A stretch of DNA of 64,000 nt from Palleniella intestinalis. Its GTDB lineage: Bacteria; Bacteroidota; Bacteroidia; Bacteroidales; Bacteroidaceae. Shown one piece after another: positions 25,516-33,818 of this stretch. Every line of letters starts with the position of its first letter. Position 1 is the stretch's first letter. Position numbers and translations under genes: made by a program. Where the stretch lies: NCBI RefSeq assembly GCF_013166595.1, contig NZ_JABKKG010000003.1, forward strand, positions 211,408 through 275,407, given 5' to 3'. The notes beneath the pieces are model-generated. The model was not told the DNA's origin. It searched no databases and saw only the letters and a list, made by a program, of their open reading frames with translations.

Positions 25516-26553
25516 ATGAATATAACGAAAGAGAACCCAACGGGTGAACAGGAGTATCAGCAAATACTGCAACAGGCTGTTGCAGTTTTGGATAAAGCAA
25601 GAGCGAACATTGCAAAGAGTATTGCCGGCAATGTGAGCAATGCTCATTGGGAAATGGGCATGCTTTTGTATGAGCGCAAATTGTATGCGAAGCATGGTGA
25701 CAGTGTTGTCAGGAGATTGTCGGCTGACCTGAAGAAGAGGTTTCCGACAATGGGACTGTCGCCACGTAATTTGTGGGATATGAAGCGGTTCTTTGTGCGT
25801 TTTAATGAGGCAGACCCAAAAGTGCGACAGGCTGTCGCACTTTTGCCTTGGTGGAACACATTGTACCTTATGTCAAAGTTTGGTGATGATGACAATGCCA
25901 TACTTTATTATGCAACAGAAAACATCAACAAAGGGTGGAACAGGGAGCTGCTGACTAATGCGGTGAATTTGGAAATGCACAAAAGTGCTGCATCACTGCA
26001 TCGCAATGATAACAACTTCAAAGCAGTTCTCCCTGCCGGACAGGCTGAATATGCAAATGAGATTGTGAGAAGCACATACAATCTGGGATTCCTTGGAGTA
26101 ACAACCCCTGTACTTGAGCAGGAACTGGAAAGCAGGATTGTCAACAGGATAAAGCAATTTCTTTTGGAGATGGGAAAGGGTTTTGCATTCATTGGAAGCC
26201 AATATGAGATAGAATACAAAGGGCGTGTGGGTAGAATAGACTTGCTTCTGTATCACAGGCATTTGCGCTGTCTCGTGGCAATAGAGTTGAAAGCGGGGGC
26301 ATATCGTCCGGAATATGCTGGGAAAATGAATTACTATCTCTCAATCCTTGACCGTACAGAAAGGGCGGAAGGCGAGAATCCGTCTATTGGCATTGTTCTG
26401 TGTGCGGAGAAAAATCATGTGGATGTAGAGTTGTCTTTGGACGGATTGGATAAGCCTATAGGAGTGTCGGACTATAAACTTTTCATTCCTAAGGATGAAC
26501 TAAAAAGCATTGTTCAAAGTGAGATTGAAAGTTATTCAAAGGATAATGGATAG
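25516..26553 (+). CDS. DUF1016/YhcG-family PD-(D/E)XK nuclease
   Basis: The 345-residue protein starts at MNITKENPTGEQEYQQIL; an earlier in-frame codon at 25465 lies at the repeat E promoter and is unlikely. The N-terminal DUF1016 domain (NAHWEMGMLLYERK; GLSPRNLWDMKRFF; LPWWNTLYLMSKF) is followed by the YhcG nuclease: FIGSQYEIEYKGRVGRIDLL, with Asp, then LVAIELKAG (ExK) and the GKMNYYLSILD segment. These proteins often sit in restriction-modification and mobile loci, and their exact action is unsettled. Here it is next to, but not co-transcribed with, the McrBC/KAP block. Confidence 0.9.
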   Translation: MNITKENPTGEQEYQQILQQAVAVLDKARANIAKSIAGNVSNAHWEMGMLLYERKLYAKHGDSVVRRLSADLKKRFPTMGLSPRNLWDMKRFFVRFNEADPKVRQAVALLPWWNTLYLMSKFGDDDNAILYYATENINKGWNRELLTNAVNLEMHKSAASLHRNDNNFKAVLPAGQAEYANEIVRSTYNLGFLGVTTPVLEQELESRIVNRIKQFLLEMGKGFAFIGSQYEIEYKGRVGRIDLLLYHRHLRCLVAIELKAGAYRPEYAGKMNYYLSILDRTERAEGENPSIGIVLCAEKNHVDVELSLDGLDKPIGVSDYKLFIPKDELKSIVQSEIESYSKDNG

Positions 26554-26605
26554 GAAAAGTGTGTGACATGAAAGGCAAGAGATTGTTTGCCGGCAGCTTT
26601 ATTTT

Positions 26606-26732
26606 AACGTGAGTTCGACGAATTTGCAACTATCCGGCAGAATGAAGAAAAACGCTATCAAAGCACGTGAAACGGTGCTTTTTATAGCATTTCGCTTTTT
26701 ATCAGATACAGCAAATTCGTAGAACTCACGTT
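26606..26732. mobile_element. MITE-like family B, complete copy
   Basis: The 127-bp element has 22-bp terminal inverted repeats (AACGTGAGTTCGACGAATTT at left, AAATTCGTAGAACTCACGTT at right; one mismatch). A central hairpin GCTATCAAAGCACG with CGGTGCTTTTTATAGC lies inside. Another copy is at 14089-14170 and one end is at 55698-55717. It is non-coding. Confidence 0.8.
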
Positions 26733-26752
26733 ATTTTATGCAATATAGGAAT

Positions 26753-26939
26753 TTATTGCTGTCCGGTAAACATATACAACACATAATCCTTCATCTGTTT
26801 CAGTTGTGACAAGCCCCTATCCTCGCATACAGCAACAGGATTTAGCTGTAAAGTGTGGCTCCGCCACATTTTATGAGAAACATTTCCTATGAAAATGTGA
26901 TTTCACAACAACTTGTGGAGTTTTACCGGACAGTAATAA
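26753..26939. mobile_element. MITE-like family C, complete copy
   Basis: The 187-bp element has 18-bp terminal inverted repeats TTATTGCTGTCCGGTAAA and TTTACCGGACAGTAATAA (17 of 18). It contains the REP-like palindrome GTGTGGCTCCGCCACA. It lies 20 bp from element B. A second, inverted copy is at 55481-55659. Confidence 0.8.
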
Positions 26940-26958
26940 TAGGAATTTTTGAAAATTA

Positions 26959-27008
26959 ATTTAGTACAAGCATCACTTGAATATAAAGTAAGTTGGATAG
27001 TTACTTAT
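26959..27008. repeat. Repeat family G, copy 2
   Basis: TTTAGTACAAGCATCACTTG, then ATAAAGTAAGTTGGATAGTT and ACTTAT, closely match 13329-13379. It lies just past the terminator of the acyl-CoA synthetase. Confidence 0.65.
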
Positions 27009-27012
27009 GCAA

Positions 27013-27052
27013 ACAATCAGGGCGCATTCCACAAGGAACGCGCCCTGATTGT
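27013..27052 (-). terminator. Terminator of the acyl-CoA synthetase gene
   Basis: ACAATCAGGGCGC (27013-27025) pairs with GCGCCCTGATTGT (27040-27052), and TTCC with GGAA extends the stem. It is 11 nt downstream of the stop. Confidence 0.8.
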
Positions 27053-27063
27053 GTTATCAGGAA

Positions 27064-28761
27064 TCAGTTGTAGAGATACCTCTTGATTGATTTCTTGGGA
27101 GTCTTCTTGAATTCTGTCTCCATCAGTTCTATGGCTGAGAGCTTTTGGTAAGCAGGCTGTGTGGCGTTGAGCGTCTCGCGGTTCTGCTCCATTATGCCTT
27201 TCAGTGCTTCGTGGTCAAGGCCTTGCTTCTTTGCCTCGTCGTAGTCAGGGTAGACCAGTCCCACGAGTTTCTCGCCTCGTTGCACCACAAGGCATTCGCT
27301 GACCATGGAGAGGCTTGACAGGGCGTCCTCAATCTCCTCCGGATAGATGTTCTGGCCGTTGGCTCCGAGCAGCATGTTCTTGGAGCGTCCTTTGATGAAT
27401 ATCTGTCCTTCGGCGTTCATGACGCCAAGGTCGCCTGTGTGATACCAGCCGTCGATGAGCACCTCTTTTGTCGCTTCCTCATTCTTGTAGTAGCCAAGCA
27501 TGGTGTTGCATCCACGTGTGAGAATCTCGCCCGGAACGTTCTGAGGGTCGGTGGAGTCAATCATCACCTCCATGTGGTATGCCGCACGTCCGCATGAGCC
27601 TATCGCACGGTCTTGCCAGTCATCGTATGATATGATTGGCGCGCACTCTGTTGCACCGTAGCCTACGGTGACAGGGAAACCGATGTCAGAGAGGAATTTC
27701 TCCACTTCCTGATTGAGCGCCGCTCCACCCACAATGATTTCGTAGAGATTTCCGCCGAAAGCCTCGTAGACCTGCTCACGTATGCGCGCTTTGAGCTTTG
27801 TCCCCACGACAGGGGTCTTGAGGAGAGCCTTGACATGTGGGGCGGAAACCTTCGGGAGAACCTTCTTCTTGATGATTTTCTCGATGATGAGCGGCACGGC
27901 GATGATTATGCACGGCTTGATGTCGGCGAAAGCCTGAGCCACGATGGCAGGTGAGGGGACACGTGTCAGGTAATGGATATGGCATCCCGCCACGAACTCG
28001 TAGATGAACTCAAACGCCATGCCGTACATGTGCGCCATTGGCAGTATGGAGATTGTCTTATAGCCCGGGCTGACATATTTGCCAAGCGCATTGTGGGCAA
28101 AGTCAAGGTTTCCCCACAGTGCGCGGTAAGGAATCATGACACCCTTTGAGAACCCTGTCGTTCCGGATGTGTAGTTTATCATTGCAAGGTCCTCGGAGTC
28201 AGCCTCGCGGAAATAGGACACATGCTCTTTGCGGAAATATTTCGGGAATTTCTTTCCGAACAGTTCGTTAAGGTGCTCACGTGCATAAGTCAGTTTCTCC
28301 GTGCGTGACTCTATGAGCGAGAAGTCTGTGATGTTGATGATTCCTGCCAATGCCGGCATGTCTGCCGGTGTGATGCTCTTTGCCACAACGTCTCCGACAA
28401 AGAGGAGTTTTGCGTCAGAGTGGTTGACGATGTTGTGGACTTGCTCCGGTGTGAACTCATGAAGGATTGGCACAACTACTGCGCCGTAGGTCATTGTGGC
28501 AAGGAATGCCACTGCCCAATGGCTCATGTTCCTGCCGCAGATAGCCACTTTGTCGCCCGGGACAACACCGCAGCTCTCGAACAGGATGTGCATCTTTTCT
28601 ATCTTGCGCGCCACATCCTTGTATTGCAGTGTGGCACCCTGGTAGTCTGTGAGTGCATTGAGGTCCCAATGGTCGATGATGGACTTCTCTATATATGCGT
28701 TGAAGCTTGGAATCTCAGCCGGGATGCTGAGTCTTTCCATTGTTGTCTTGTCTAATTTCAT
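27064..28761 (-). CDS. AMP-forming long-chain acyl-CoA synthetase
   Basis: The 565-residue protein starts at MKLDKTTMERLSIPAEI. The A3 motif INYTSGTTGFSKGVMIP, A5 GYGATECAP, YHTGDLGVMNAEGQI and the late KGRSKNMLLGANGQNIYPEE are standard for the adenylate-forming superfamily, and the length and HEFTPEQV region fit FadD15-like ligases. It activates fatty acids with ATP and CoA. An upstream ATG at 28782 would add seven residues. It is monocistronic, with a clear promoter and terminator. Confidence 0.92.
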   Translation of the reverse strand: MKLDKTTMERLSIPAEIPSFNAYIEKSIIDHWDLNALTDYQGATLQYKDVARKIEKMHILFESCGVVPGDKVAICGRNMSHWAVAFLATMTYGAVVVPILHEFTPEQVHNIVNHSDAKLLFVGDVVAKSITPADMPALAGIINITDFSLIESRTEKLTYAREHLNELFGKKFPKYFRKEHVSYFREADSEDLAMINYTSGTTGFSKGVMIPYRALWGNLDFAHNALGKYVSPGYKTISILPMAHMYGMAFEFIYEFVAGCHIHYLTRVPSPAIVAQAFADIKPCIIIAVPLIIEKIIKKKVLPKVSAPHVKALLKTPVVGTKLKARIREQVYEAFGGNLYEIIVGGAALNQEVEKFLSDIGFPVTVGYGATECAPIISYDDWQDRAIGSCGRAAYHMEVMIDSTDPQNVPGEILTRGCNTMLGYYKNEEATKEVLIDGWYHTGDLGVMNAEGQIFIKGRSKNMLLGANGQNIYPEEIEDALSSLSMVSECLVVQRGEKLVGLVYPDYDEAKKQGLDHEALKGIMEQNRETLNATQPAYQKLSAIELMETEFKKTPKKSIKRYLYN

Positions 28762-28799
28762 AACTATATGTTTTCTGCACAAAAGGCATGTTCAGTGTG

Positions 28800-28830
28800 C
28801 AAAATTAGCTCTTTTTCTGCATATTAGCAA
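28800..28830 (-). promoter_or_regulatory. Promoter of the acyl-CoA synthetase gene
   Basis: On the minus strand TTG (28830-28828) and TAATTTTG (28807-28800) are 20 nt apart. The leader is about 35 nt. Confidence 0.75.
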
Positions 28831-28986
28831 GAAAAATCAATGTAAAATTGTATAATGATGCAAAATAACGTTGATTATTGCTCATTGTATTTGTTTTGTG
28901 CAGCAGAAAATTTGATGTATAACAAAAAAACAGCTGTAAAACATTAGAAATCAGCGTTGAAGTTTTCCCATGTTGGAATAATGTAC

Positions 28987-28994
28987 TACCTTTG
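28987..28994 (+). promoter_or_regulatory. -7-like box upstream of the transglycosylase gene
   Basis: TACCTTTG followed by C lies about 250 nt before the ATG at 29248; no TTG occurs at the usual distance. If used, it gives a ~245-nt leader (29000-29247) containing several short pairing segments but no riboswitch that I recognise. Confidence 0.4.
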
Positions 28995-29247
28995 CCGAAT
29001 GAAAAGAGTGGGATGTCCGGGATTCTTCCGCCGGTCAGTGACTGAAAGAAGAGGATGTCCCTCAGTATTAATTGATGCTTAGAGCTGTTAACTTCCGTAC
29101 TAAACACCTTATTCTATATTATAATAGAGCGGATGAGAATTCAAGGGTAAAAGTAATATAGTCAATATACGGATGCTCATATCCCAGAGTATAACGGTTC
29201 GCGGATGGACGTGATGTCGTTTCCAAAGCGTCAGAAACCGATAAATA

Positions 29248-29664
29248 ATGAAATTCAATTTTGTAAAGAGTGTATTATTATCAGTAGTATTATTATTTAC
29301 AACAGTGCCAACATCCGCCAATGAGGCATTTGACTGGGAGCCGGTCATGGATGCAATCATTCAGGTGGAGAGTGAAGGTAACCCAAAGGCGGTAAACGGC
29401 TTGTCTTGTGGCGCGATGCAGATTAATCCGATTTTGGTCAAGGACTGCAACAAGATTCTCAAGGCACGCAACTCCAAGAAGCGTTACACACTCAAAGACC
29501 GGTTCTCCGTGGAGAAGTCAAAGGAGATGTTCCTGCTCATACAGAGCCATTACAACAAGGACAACAACGTGGAGAAAGCCATCAGGGCATGGAACGGAGG
29601 AGTGAATTACCGTGTGAAGAGTACCAACAGGTACTACAAGAAAGTCCTCGCAGCAATGAAGTGA
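29248..29664 (+). CDS. Lytic transglycosylase (SLT-type), exported
   Basis: The 138-residue protein has a signal peptide (MKFNFVKSVLLSVVLLFTTV, cleavage near TSA-NEA) and the SLT fold: DAIIQVESEGNPKAVNGLSC with catalytic Glu in VESEGNP, then GAMQINPILVKDCN (GxMQ) and AIRAWNGGVNY (xAYNGG-type). It cleaves peptidoglycan between MurNAc and GlcNAc. It is small, without LysM or other binding domains. It shares a bidirectional terminator with the convergent lipoprotein gene. Confidence 0.9.
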   Translation: MKFNFVKSVLLSVVLLFTTVPTSANEAFDWEPVMDAIIQVESEGNPKAVNGLSCGAMQINPILVKDCNKILKARNSKKRYTLKDRFSVEKSKEMFLLIQSHYNKDNNVEKAIRAWNGGVNYRVKSTNRYYKKVLAAMK

Positions 29665-29765
29665 CATGTGGGATTCTTCCGGCTTCCCTGATGCTTCGTG
29701 GAGGCAAGACAGAAAGCATTTGTTGACAGAAACTTGCATTCGGAGCCACAGAAAAGGTTCTTACT

Positions 29766-29825
29766 GCATAAAAAAGATACGCCAAGCTTGCAGCATCGTG
29801 CAAATTTGGCGTATCTTTTTTATGC
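29766..29825. terminator. Bidirectional terminator
   Basis: A perfect 20-bp stem, GCATAAAAAAGATACGCCAA with TTGGCGTATCTTTTTTATGC, lies between two convergent genes. T-tracts on both sides make it effective in both directions. Confidence 0.9.
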
Positions 29826-29860
29826 TGTGGCAGACAGGAAAGTTTGAGTCGGAGTGGAAC

Positions 29861-30826
29861 TTAGAAGTAATATTTCAGTCCTGCCATGACACTTATGCGC
29901 TGGATGCCGTAGGCCTCGTTCTTGTCCATGTAATAATCTGCCTCGTCAGGACGGCTGAACCTTGATGTGACTGCATTCACATTCAAACCGATGCCAAAGT
30001 GCTTGGAGATGCAGTAATCAACTCCCATGCGGCCCATTACGCCAAAGCCATTATGGATATAATCACCATTCTCACTGTATCGCGCATATCCAAGACCAAG
30101 TGAATATTCGAAACGCCACTTGTCAGAAGGTTTCTGCATAAAAACAAAACTTGGACCAATATAAGCCAATGTAATTTCATAATCCCCGCAATATGAGTCT
30201 CCCATATCATCAAAAGATGTCTGATAATATGCGAAATCTATGCCGAATCCCATGCCTTTCTTCCAGAAATGCTCATAGTTAACCATTCCCTCAATGCCCG
30301 ATTTGCCTTTGTAAGTACGGTTAGGCGCATAAAGATTTGATGTGATCCACGAAGGTCCGAAATTCACCATAAGAACGTTTCCTGACATGTCAATGTTCGT
30401 TCGGGACTGCAACGCCTGTCTGTTGTACTCATCCACTCTTGCCTTTGTCTCTGCCACATGACCGGCGGCTGCGGTGGTGTCATCGGTCTTAAGGATTGTG
30501 CCCCATAGACGGTGGCAGGTGCTCCTCATGTCCGGATACCTGTGTTCTGTGAGTTTCAGGATGTTTCCGCCCACCTCTGCTGTTTTGCTCTTTGCGATGC
30601 CAAGCATCCTGTCCAGTCCGCAGTCTGTGGTAAACCCTCTGTCCTTCACTTGAATGGTGCCCAGTTCTTCCGCTTTGACGTTCACACTGTCATAGACTTC
30701 GTACACAACCACATCCTCGGCATTGGTTGCCGGATATGTCTTTGCGATGTCAGTGACAACTTTTGGTGAGCATGATGAAAGGAGCGCAATACCTATCATC
30801 ACGGAGGCGCATTTTCTTATATTCAT
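29861..30826 (-). CDS. Outer-membrane lipoprotein with C-terminal beta-barrel
   Basis: The 321-residue protein starts at MNIRKCASVMIGIALLSSCS with a lipobox LLSSC. The N-terminal part (PATNAEDVVVYEVYDSVNVK; LGTIQVKDRGFTTDCGLDRM) resembles a small periplasmic domain. From about residue 150 alternating hydrophobic strands ending SVMAGLKYYF, with a terminal Phe, look like an outer-membrane beta-barrel. The substrate or role is unknown. The start is 20 nt downstream of repeat E copy 4, whose end TTACCTTTGC is its likely promoter. An earlier in-frame start lies inside the repeat and is rejected. Confidence 0.75.
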   Translation of the reverse strand: MNIRKCASVMIGIALLSSCSPKVVTDIAKTYPATNAEDVVVYEVYDSVNVKAEELGTIQVKDRGFTTDCGLDRMLGIAKSKTAEVGGNILKLTEHRYPDMRSTCHRLWGTILKTDDTTAAAGHVAETKARVDEYNRQALQSRTNIDMSGNVLMVNFGPSWITSNLYAPNRTYKGKSGIEGMVNYEHFWKKGMGFGIDFAYYQTSFDDMGDSYCGDYEITLAYIGPSFVFMQKPSDKWRFEYSLGLGYARYSENGDYIHNGFGVMGRMGVDYCISKHFGIGLNVNAVTSRFSRPDEADYYMDKNEAYGIQRISVMAGLKYYF

Positions 30827-30846
30827 ATTCTTTAGTATATAATTGT

Positions 30847-30985
30847 TGCAAAGGTAACGCAAACCGAATGCAATATAGCTTGCTCTGAATTGCTGATGTG
30901 CAGCTTGTCTTATGCAAAGATAATGCAAACCGAATGCAATAGAGCTTGCTCTGAATTGCTGAGGTGCAGCTTATCTTATGCAAAG
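30847..30985 (-). repeat. Dispersed repeat family E, copies 4 and 5 in tandem
   Basis: Two head-to-tail copies overlap at TGCAAAGATAATGCA: 30847-30920 and 30913-30985. Both have the core GCAAACCGAATGCAATAnAG, CTTGCTCTGAATTGCTGA and GTGCAGCTT. The gene-proximal copy ends in TTACCTTTGC (minus strand) directly upstream of the lipoprotein gene. Confidence 0.85.
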
Positions 30986-31050
30986 GTACTAAAATTTTAA
31001 TAAAATTGATAACAAAACAAAAAATATATTGCATCCTCCCACATATTTTT

Positions 31051-31421
31051 TATAGTCAAACAAAATTGATTTGCGAAAACACTCCTGCCTTATTGTCAAC
31101 ATCTCCATGCAAAGTGTGGCAGAGCCACAATCCTTATGGTAACCTCCGGCTTTAGCCGTGAGGACTGTAAAGCAACTCAAACGCTGTGTGGTGGAACCAC
31201 ACTCCTTTATGGCTAACCCACACAGACAGCACAAACCTCAACAATCCATTTTCATACGCTTGTGCGAAGATGAATCATAAAGGGTTGTGGCTCTGCCACA
31301 CTTTGCACGGAAGCGATTATGGCAGAACATGGAAATTATATAAAAACGTAGTCATTGGGTAATTGGAAAACCATGAGCAATGCGCTTGCATATTTTCGCA
31401 AATCTATTCTGTCTTACTATA
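31051..31421. mobile_element. MITE-like element, family A, copy 2
   Basis: The 371-bp copy has left end TATAGTCAAACAAAATTGAT and right end ATCTATTCTGTCTTACTATA, imperfect ~30-bp inverted repeats of each other. REP-like palindromes GTGTGGCAGAGCCACA, GTGTGGTGGAACCACA and TGTGGCTCTGCCACA are inside. The left 200 bp are almost identical to copy 3. Most of the 860-bp gene-poor interval 30827-31687 is explained by E4/E5 and this element. Confidence 0.85.
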
Positions 31422-31550
31422 TAAAGTGCGATATGAGTAGTCGAAGGTTCCGGAAGGATTATCAGACAGCCATGTAGGATACACTGCAACTTTGTATTGT
31501 AAACCAAACGCTTTATCCACAATTTCTTTTGAAAATATGTAATAAAGCAT
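31404..31550 (-). pseudogene. Possible short gene fragment truncated at MITE A copy 2
   Basis: From the ATG at 31550 the frame reads MLYYIFSKEIVDKAFGLQYK, then VAVYPTWLSDNPSGTFDYSY, and runs into the element's right end, where it stops. The composition looks like real protein and the reading ends at the insertion point. The family is not recognised and there is no promoter on this strand. Chance is possible. Confidence 0.25.
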
Positions 31551-31566
31551 AAAAAAGCCATGCCAA

Positions 31567-31598
31567 TTTGTCTGTTTCGGTAATTGGCGTTATTTTTG
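31567..31598 (+). promoter_or_regulatory. lemA promoter
   Basis: TTTG (31567-31570) and TATTTTTG (31591-31598) are separated by 20 nt. The leader is about 85 nt. It directs the lemA-M48 pair. Confidence 0.75.
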
Positions 31599-31687
31599 CA
31601 TGTTAGATAGTGTGCGCACCTTCCTGCATGTCATATTTTAGTGTTGGGAGGGCAAAACAAACATGAACTAACAAAAAACAAGAAAAT

Positions 31688-32251
31688 ATGGTTACAACAA
31701 TCGTTATTATCGCCGTCGTGGTACTGATAGTACTCTGGGTGATTTCTATCTACAACAACCTCGTGCGCTTGCGCAACAACCGTGAAAACGCTTTCGGCAA
31801 CATCGATGTCCAGCTGAAACAGCGTTATGACCTCGTGCCACAGCTTGTGGCGACAGTCAAAGGCTATGCCAAGCATGAGAAGGAACTCCTTGAGGCTGTG
31901 ACAGCAGCACGTTCGGCTTGCATGACAGCTGCAAGCATGAACGACAAGATCGCTGCGGACAATCTGCTCTCCAGCGCTCTCTCAGGTCTTAAGATTTCCG
32001 TTGAGGCTTATCCTGAGTTGAAAGCTAATCAGAACTTCCTGCAGCTGCAGACTGAGTTGTCTGACATCGAGAACAAGCTCGCTGCGACACGCCGCTTCTT
32101 CAACTCCACAACACGTGAGTTGAACAACGCTGTACAGACATTCCCGGGAAATATCCTTGCCGGCATGTTCGGATTCCAGAAAGAGCCGATGTTTGAGGTG
32201 GCACCGGCAGAGCGCGCGGCAGTAGAAAAGGCTCCTGAGATAAACTTTTAA
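31688..32251 (+). CDS. lemA: LemA family protein
   Basis: The 187-residue protein has an N-terminal hydrophobic anchor (TIVIIAVVVLIVLWVISIYN) then the LemA signature NLVRLRNNRENAFGNIDVQL with KQRYDLVPQLVATVKGYAKH. These are membrane-anchored helical bundles of uncertain function. LemA genes are typically coupled to an M48 protease gene, as here (25-nt gap). Confidence 0.95.
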   Translation: MVTTIVIIAVVVLIVLWVISIYNNLVRLRNNRENAFGNIDVQLKQRYDLVPQLVATVKGYAKHEKELLEAVTAARSACMTAASMNDKIAADNLLSSALSGLKISVEAYPELKANQNFLQLQTELSDIENKLAATRRFFNSTTRELNNAVQTFPGNILAGMFGFQKEPMFEVAPAERAAVEKAPEINF

Positions 32252-32276
32252 GTAGAACCGCCGTACTGTAAAAGAT

Positions 32277-33284
32277 ATGAAATATGTCGGGATGCATACC
32301 CAGCAGTCAAGGAACAACATGATGAGTATAATCCTTCTCATTATGTTTCCTGTCATCCTGCTTGGCATGGTGTGGGTGTTCCTTGCTCTGGTGAATTATT
32401 TTGGAGGCGGATATTACAATCAGTATGGTGAACTTGTGCACACTCTTGACGCTGATGCGGTCAATCATTATTTCCTCAGGACTCTCCCATGGGTAGTTGG
32501 TGGAGTGGGAATTTGGTTTGCAATAGCATATTTCGGCAACACCGCCATGATTCGCTCGGCTATGGGGGCACGTCCGTTGGAGCGCCGTGAGAACCCGCGT
32601 GTATATAACATTGTGGAGAATCTCACCATGGCTTGCGGTATGGAGATGCCGAAAGTCAATGTCATTGATGACCCTCAGCTTAATGCTTTCGCGTCAGGGA
32701 TAGACAGCAAGTCCTATACTGTCACGGTGACGACAGGCCTTCTTGACCTGCTTGACGACGATGAGCTTGCCGGAGTGATAGGTCATGAGCTGACCCATAT
32801 CCGCAACCACGACACTCGTCTGCTTGTCATCAGCATTGTCTTTGTGGGCATCATCTCCACAGTAATGGGCATGGTCTACAACATGTTCTACCACATGCTG
32901 TGGTTCGGTGGTGGCAGTCGCAGCAGCCGTGATGACGAGAAAGGCAACGGACTGTCGATGATGGCAGTTATGCTGATTGGTCTTTTCTGCTGTGCGATAG
33001 CCTATTTGTTCACTATGATGACACGCTTTGCCATTTCCAGAAAGCGTGAGTACATGGCCGACGCAGGTGGTGCGGAGCTTTGCGGTAATCCGCTTGCCCT
33101 TGCTTCTGCCCTGAGGAAAATCTCGGGTGACCCGGGATTGGGAGAGACCGGGCGTGACGATGTGGCACAGATGTTCATCATCCGTCCTGAGATGGCTTTG
33201 TCAGGTTTCAGCTCATTCATGGGCAATCTCTTCTCAACTCACCCTGACACTGCGAAAAGGATAAAGATTCTTGAACAATTCTGA
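32277..33284 (+). CDS. M48 family membrane metalloprotease (HtpX-like)
   Basis: The 335-residue protein has two N-terminal membrane spans (about residues 16-42 and 67-88), the zinc motif HELTHIRNHD (HExxH), two further spans (about 180-200 and 225-250) and the distal zinc ligand region REYMADAGGAEL. The C-terminal FSTHPDTAKRIKIL is typical. HtpX-type proteases degrade damaged membrane proteins. It is co-transcribed with lemA and ends at a strong terminator (33312-33366). Confidence 0.92.
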   Translation: MKYVGMHTQQSRNNMMSIILLIMFPVILLGMVWVFLALVNYFGGGYYNQYGELVHTLDADAVNHYFLRTLPWVVGGVGIWFAIAYFGNTAMIRSAMGARPLERRENPRVYNIVENLTMACGMEMPKVNVIDDPQLNAFASGIDSKSYTVTVTTGLLDLLDDDELAGVIGHELTHIRNHDTRLLVISIVFVGIISTVMGMVYNMFYHMLWFGGGSRSSRDDEKGNGLSMMAVMLIGLFCCAIAYLFTMMTRFAISRKREYMADAGGAELCGNPLALASALRKISGDPGLGETGRDDVAQMFIIRPEMALSGFSSFMGNLFSTHPDTAKRIKILEQF

Positions 33285-33311
33285 TAAGACTGTTTATTAG
33301 GTAGATACAAT

Positions 33312-33366
33312 AATACGGCTTCTATGTAATATAATCATAATGTATTACATAGAAGCCGTATTTTTT
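33312..33366 (+). terminator. Terminator of the lemA-M48 operon
   Basis: AATACGGCTTCTATGTAATA (33312-33331) pairs with TATTACATAGAAGCCGTATT (33343-33362), then a run of six T. MITE A copy 3 begins at the end of the T-tract. Confidence 0.9.
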
Positions 33367-33690
33367 ATAGTCAAACAAAATTGATTTGCGAAAACACTCA
33401 TGCCTTATTGTCAACATCTCCATGCAAAGTGTGGCGGAGCCACAACCCTTACGGTAACCTCCGGCTTTAGCCGTGAGGATTGAAAAACGACTCAAACGCT
33501 GTGTGGTGGAACCACACTCCTTTATGCAGAACACACAGATGGCACTAACCTCAACAATCCACTTTCATACGCTTGTGAGAAGGTGAATCATAAAGGAGTG
33601 TGGCGCTGCCACACGTTATGTATGACTATTCACTGCCCGCAGGGCTGAAGCCTGCGGTTATCATGAGGGCTGTGGCTCCGCCACAATTAT
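33366..33690. mobile_element. MITE-like element, family A, copy 3 (right end lost)
   Basis: The left end TATAGTCAAACAAAATTGAT and the following ~200 bp are nearly identical to copy 2. Four REP-like palindromes follow. The right terminal inverted repeat was not found beyond about 33690. It starts in the T-tract of the M48 terminator; copy 2 likewise begins after TATTTTT, suggesting T-rich targets. Confidence 0.75.
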
Positions 33691-33818
33691 TAGCGAACCT
33701 ATCATATAATATCATATAATAGGTTTGTTTGAGAACAAAATGCTTATTATCAGAATGTTAGGTTTGTTAGCCAATACGCTGGTATTTTTTTGAAATCAGG
33801 AAGATAATGAGTGGTAAA

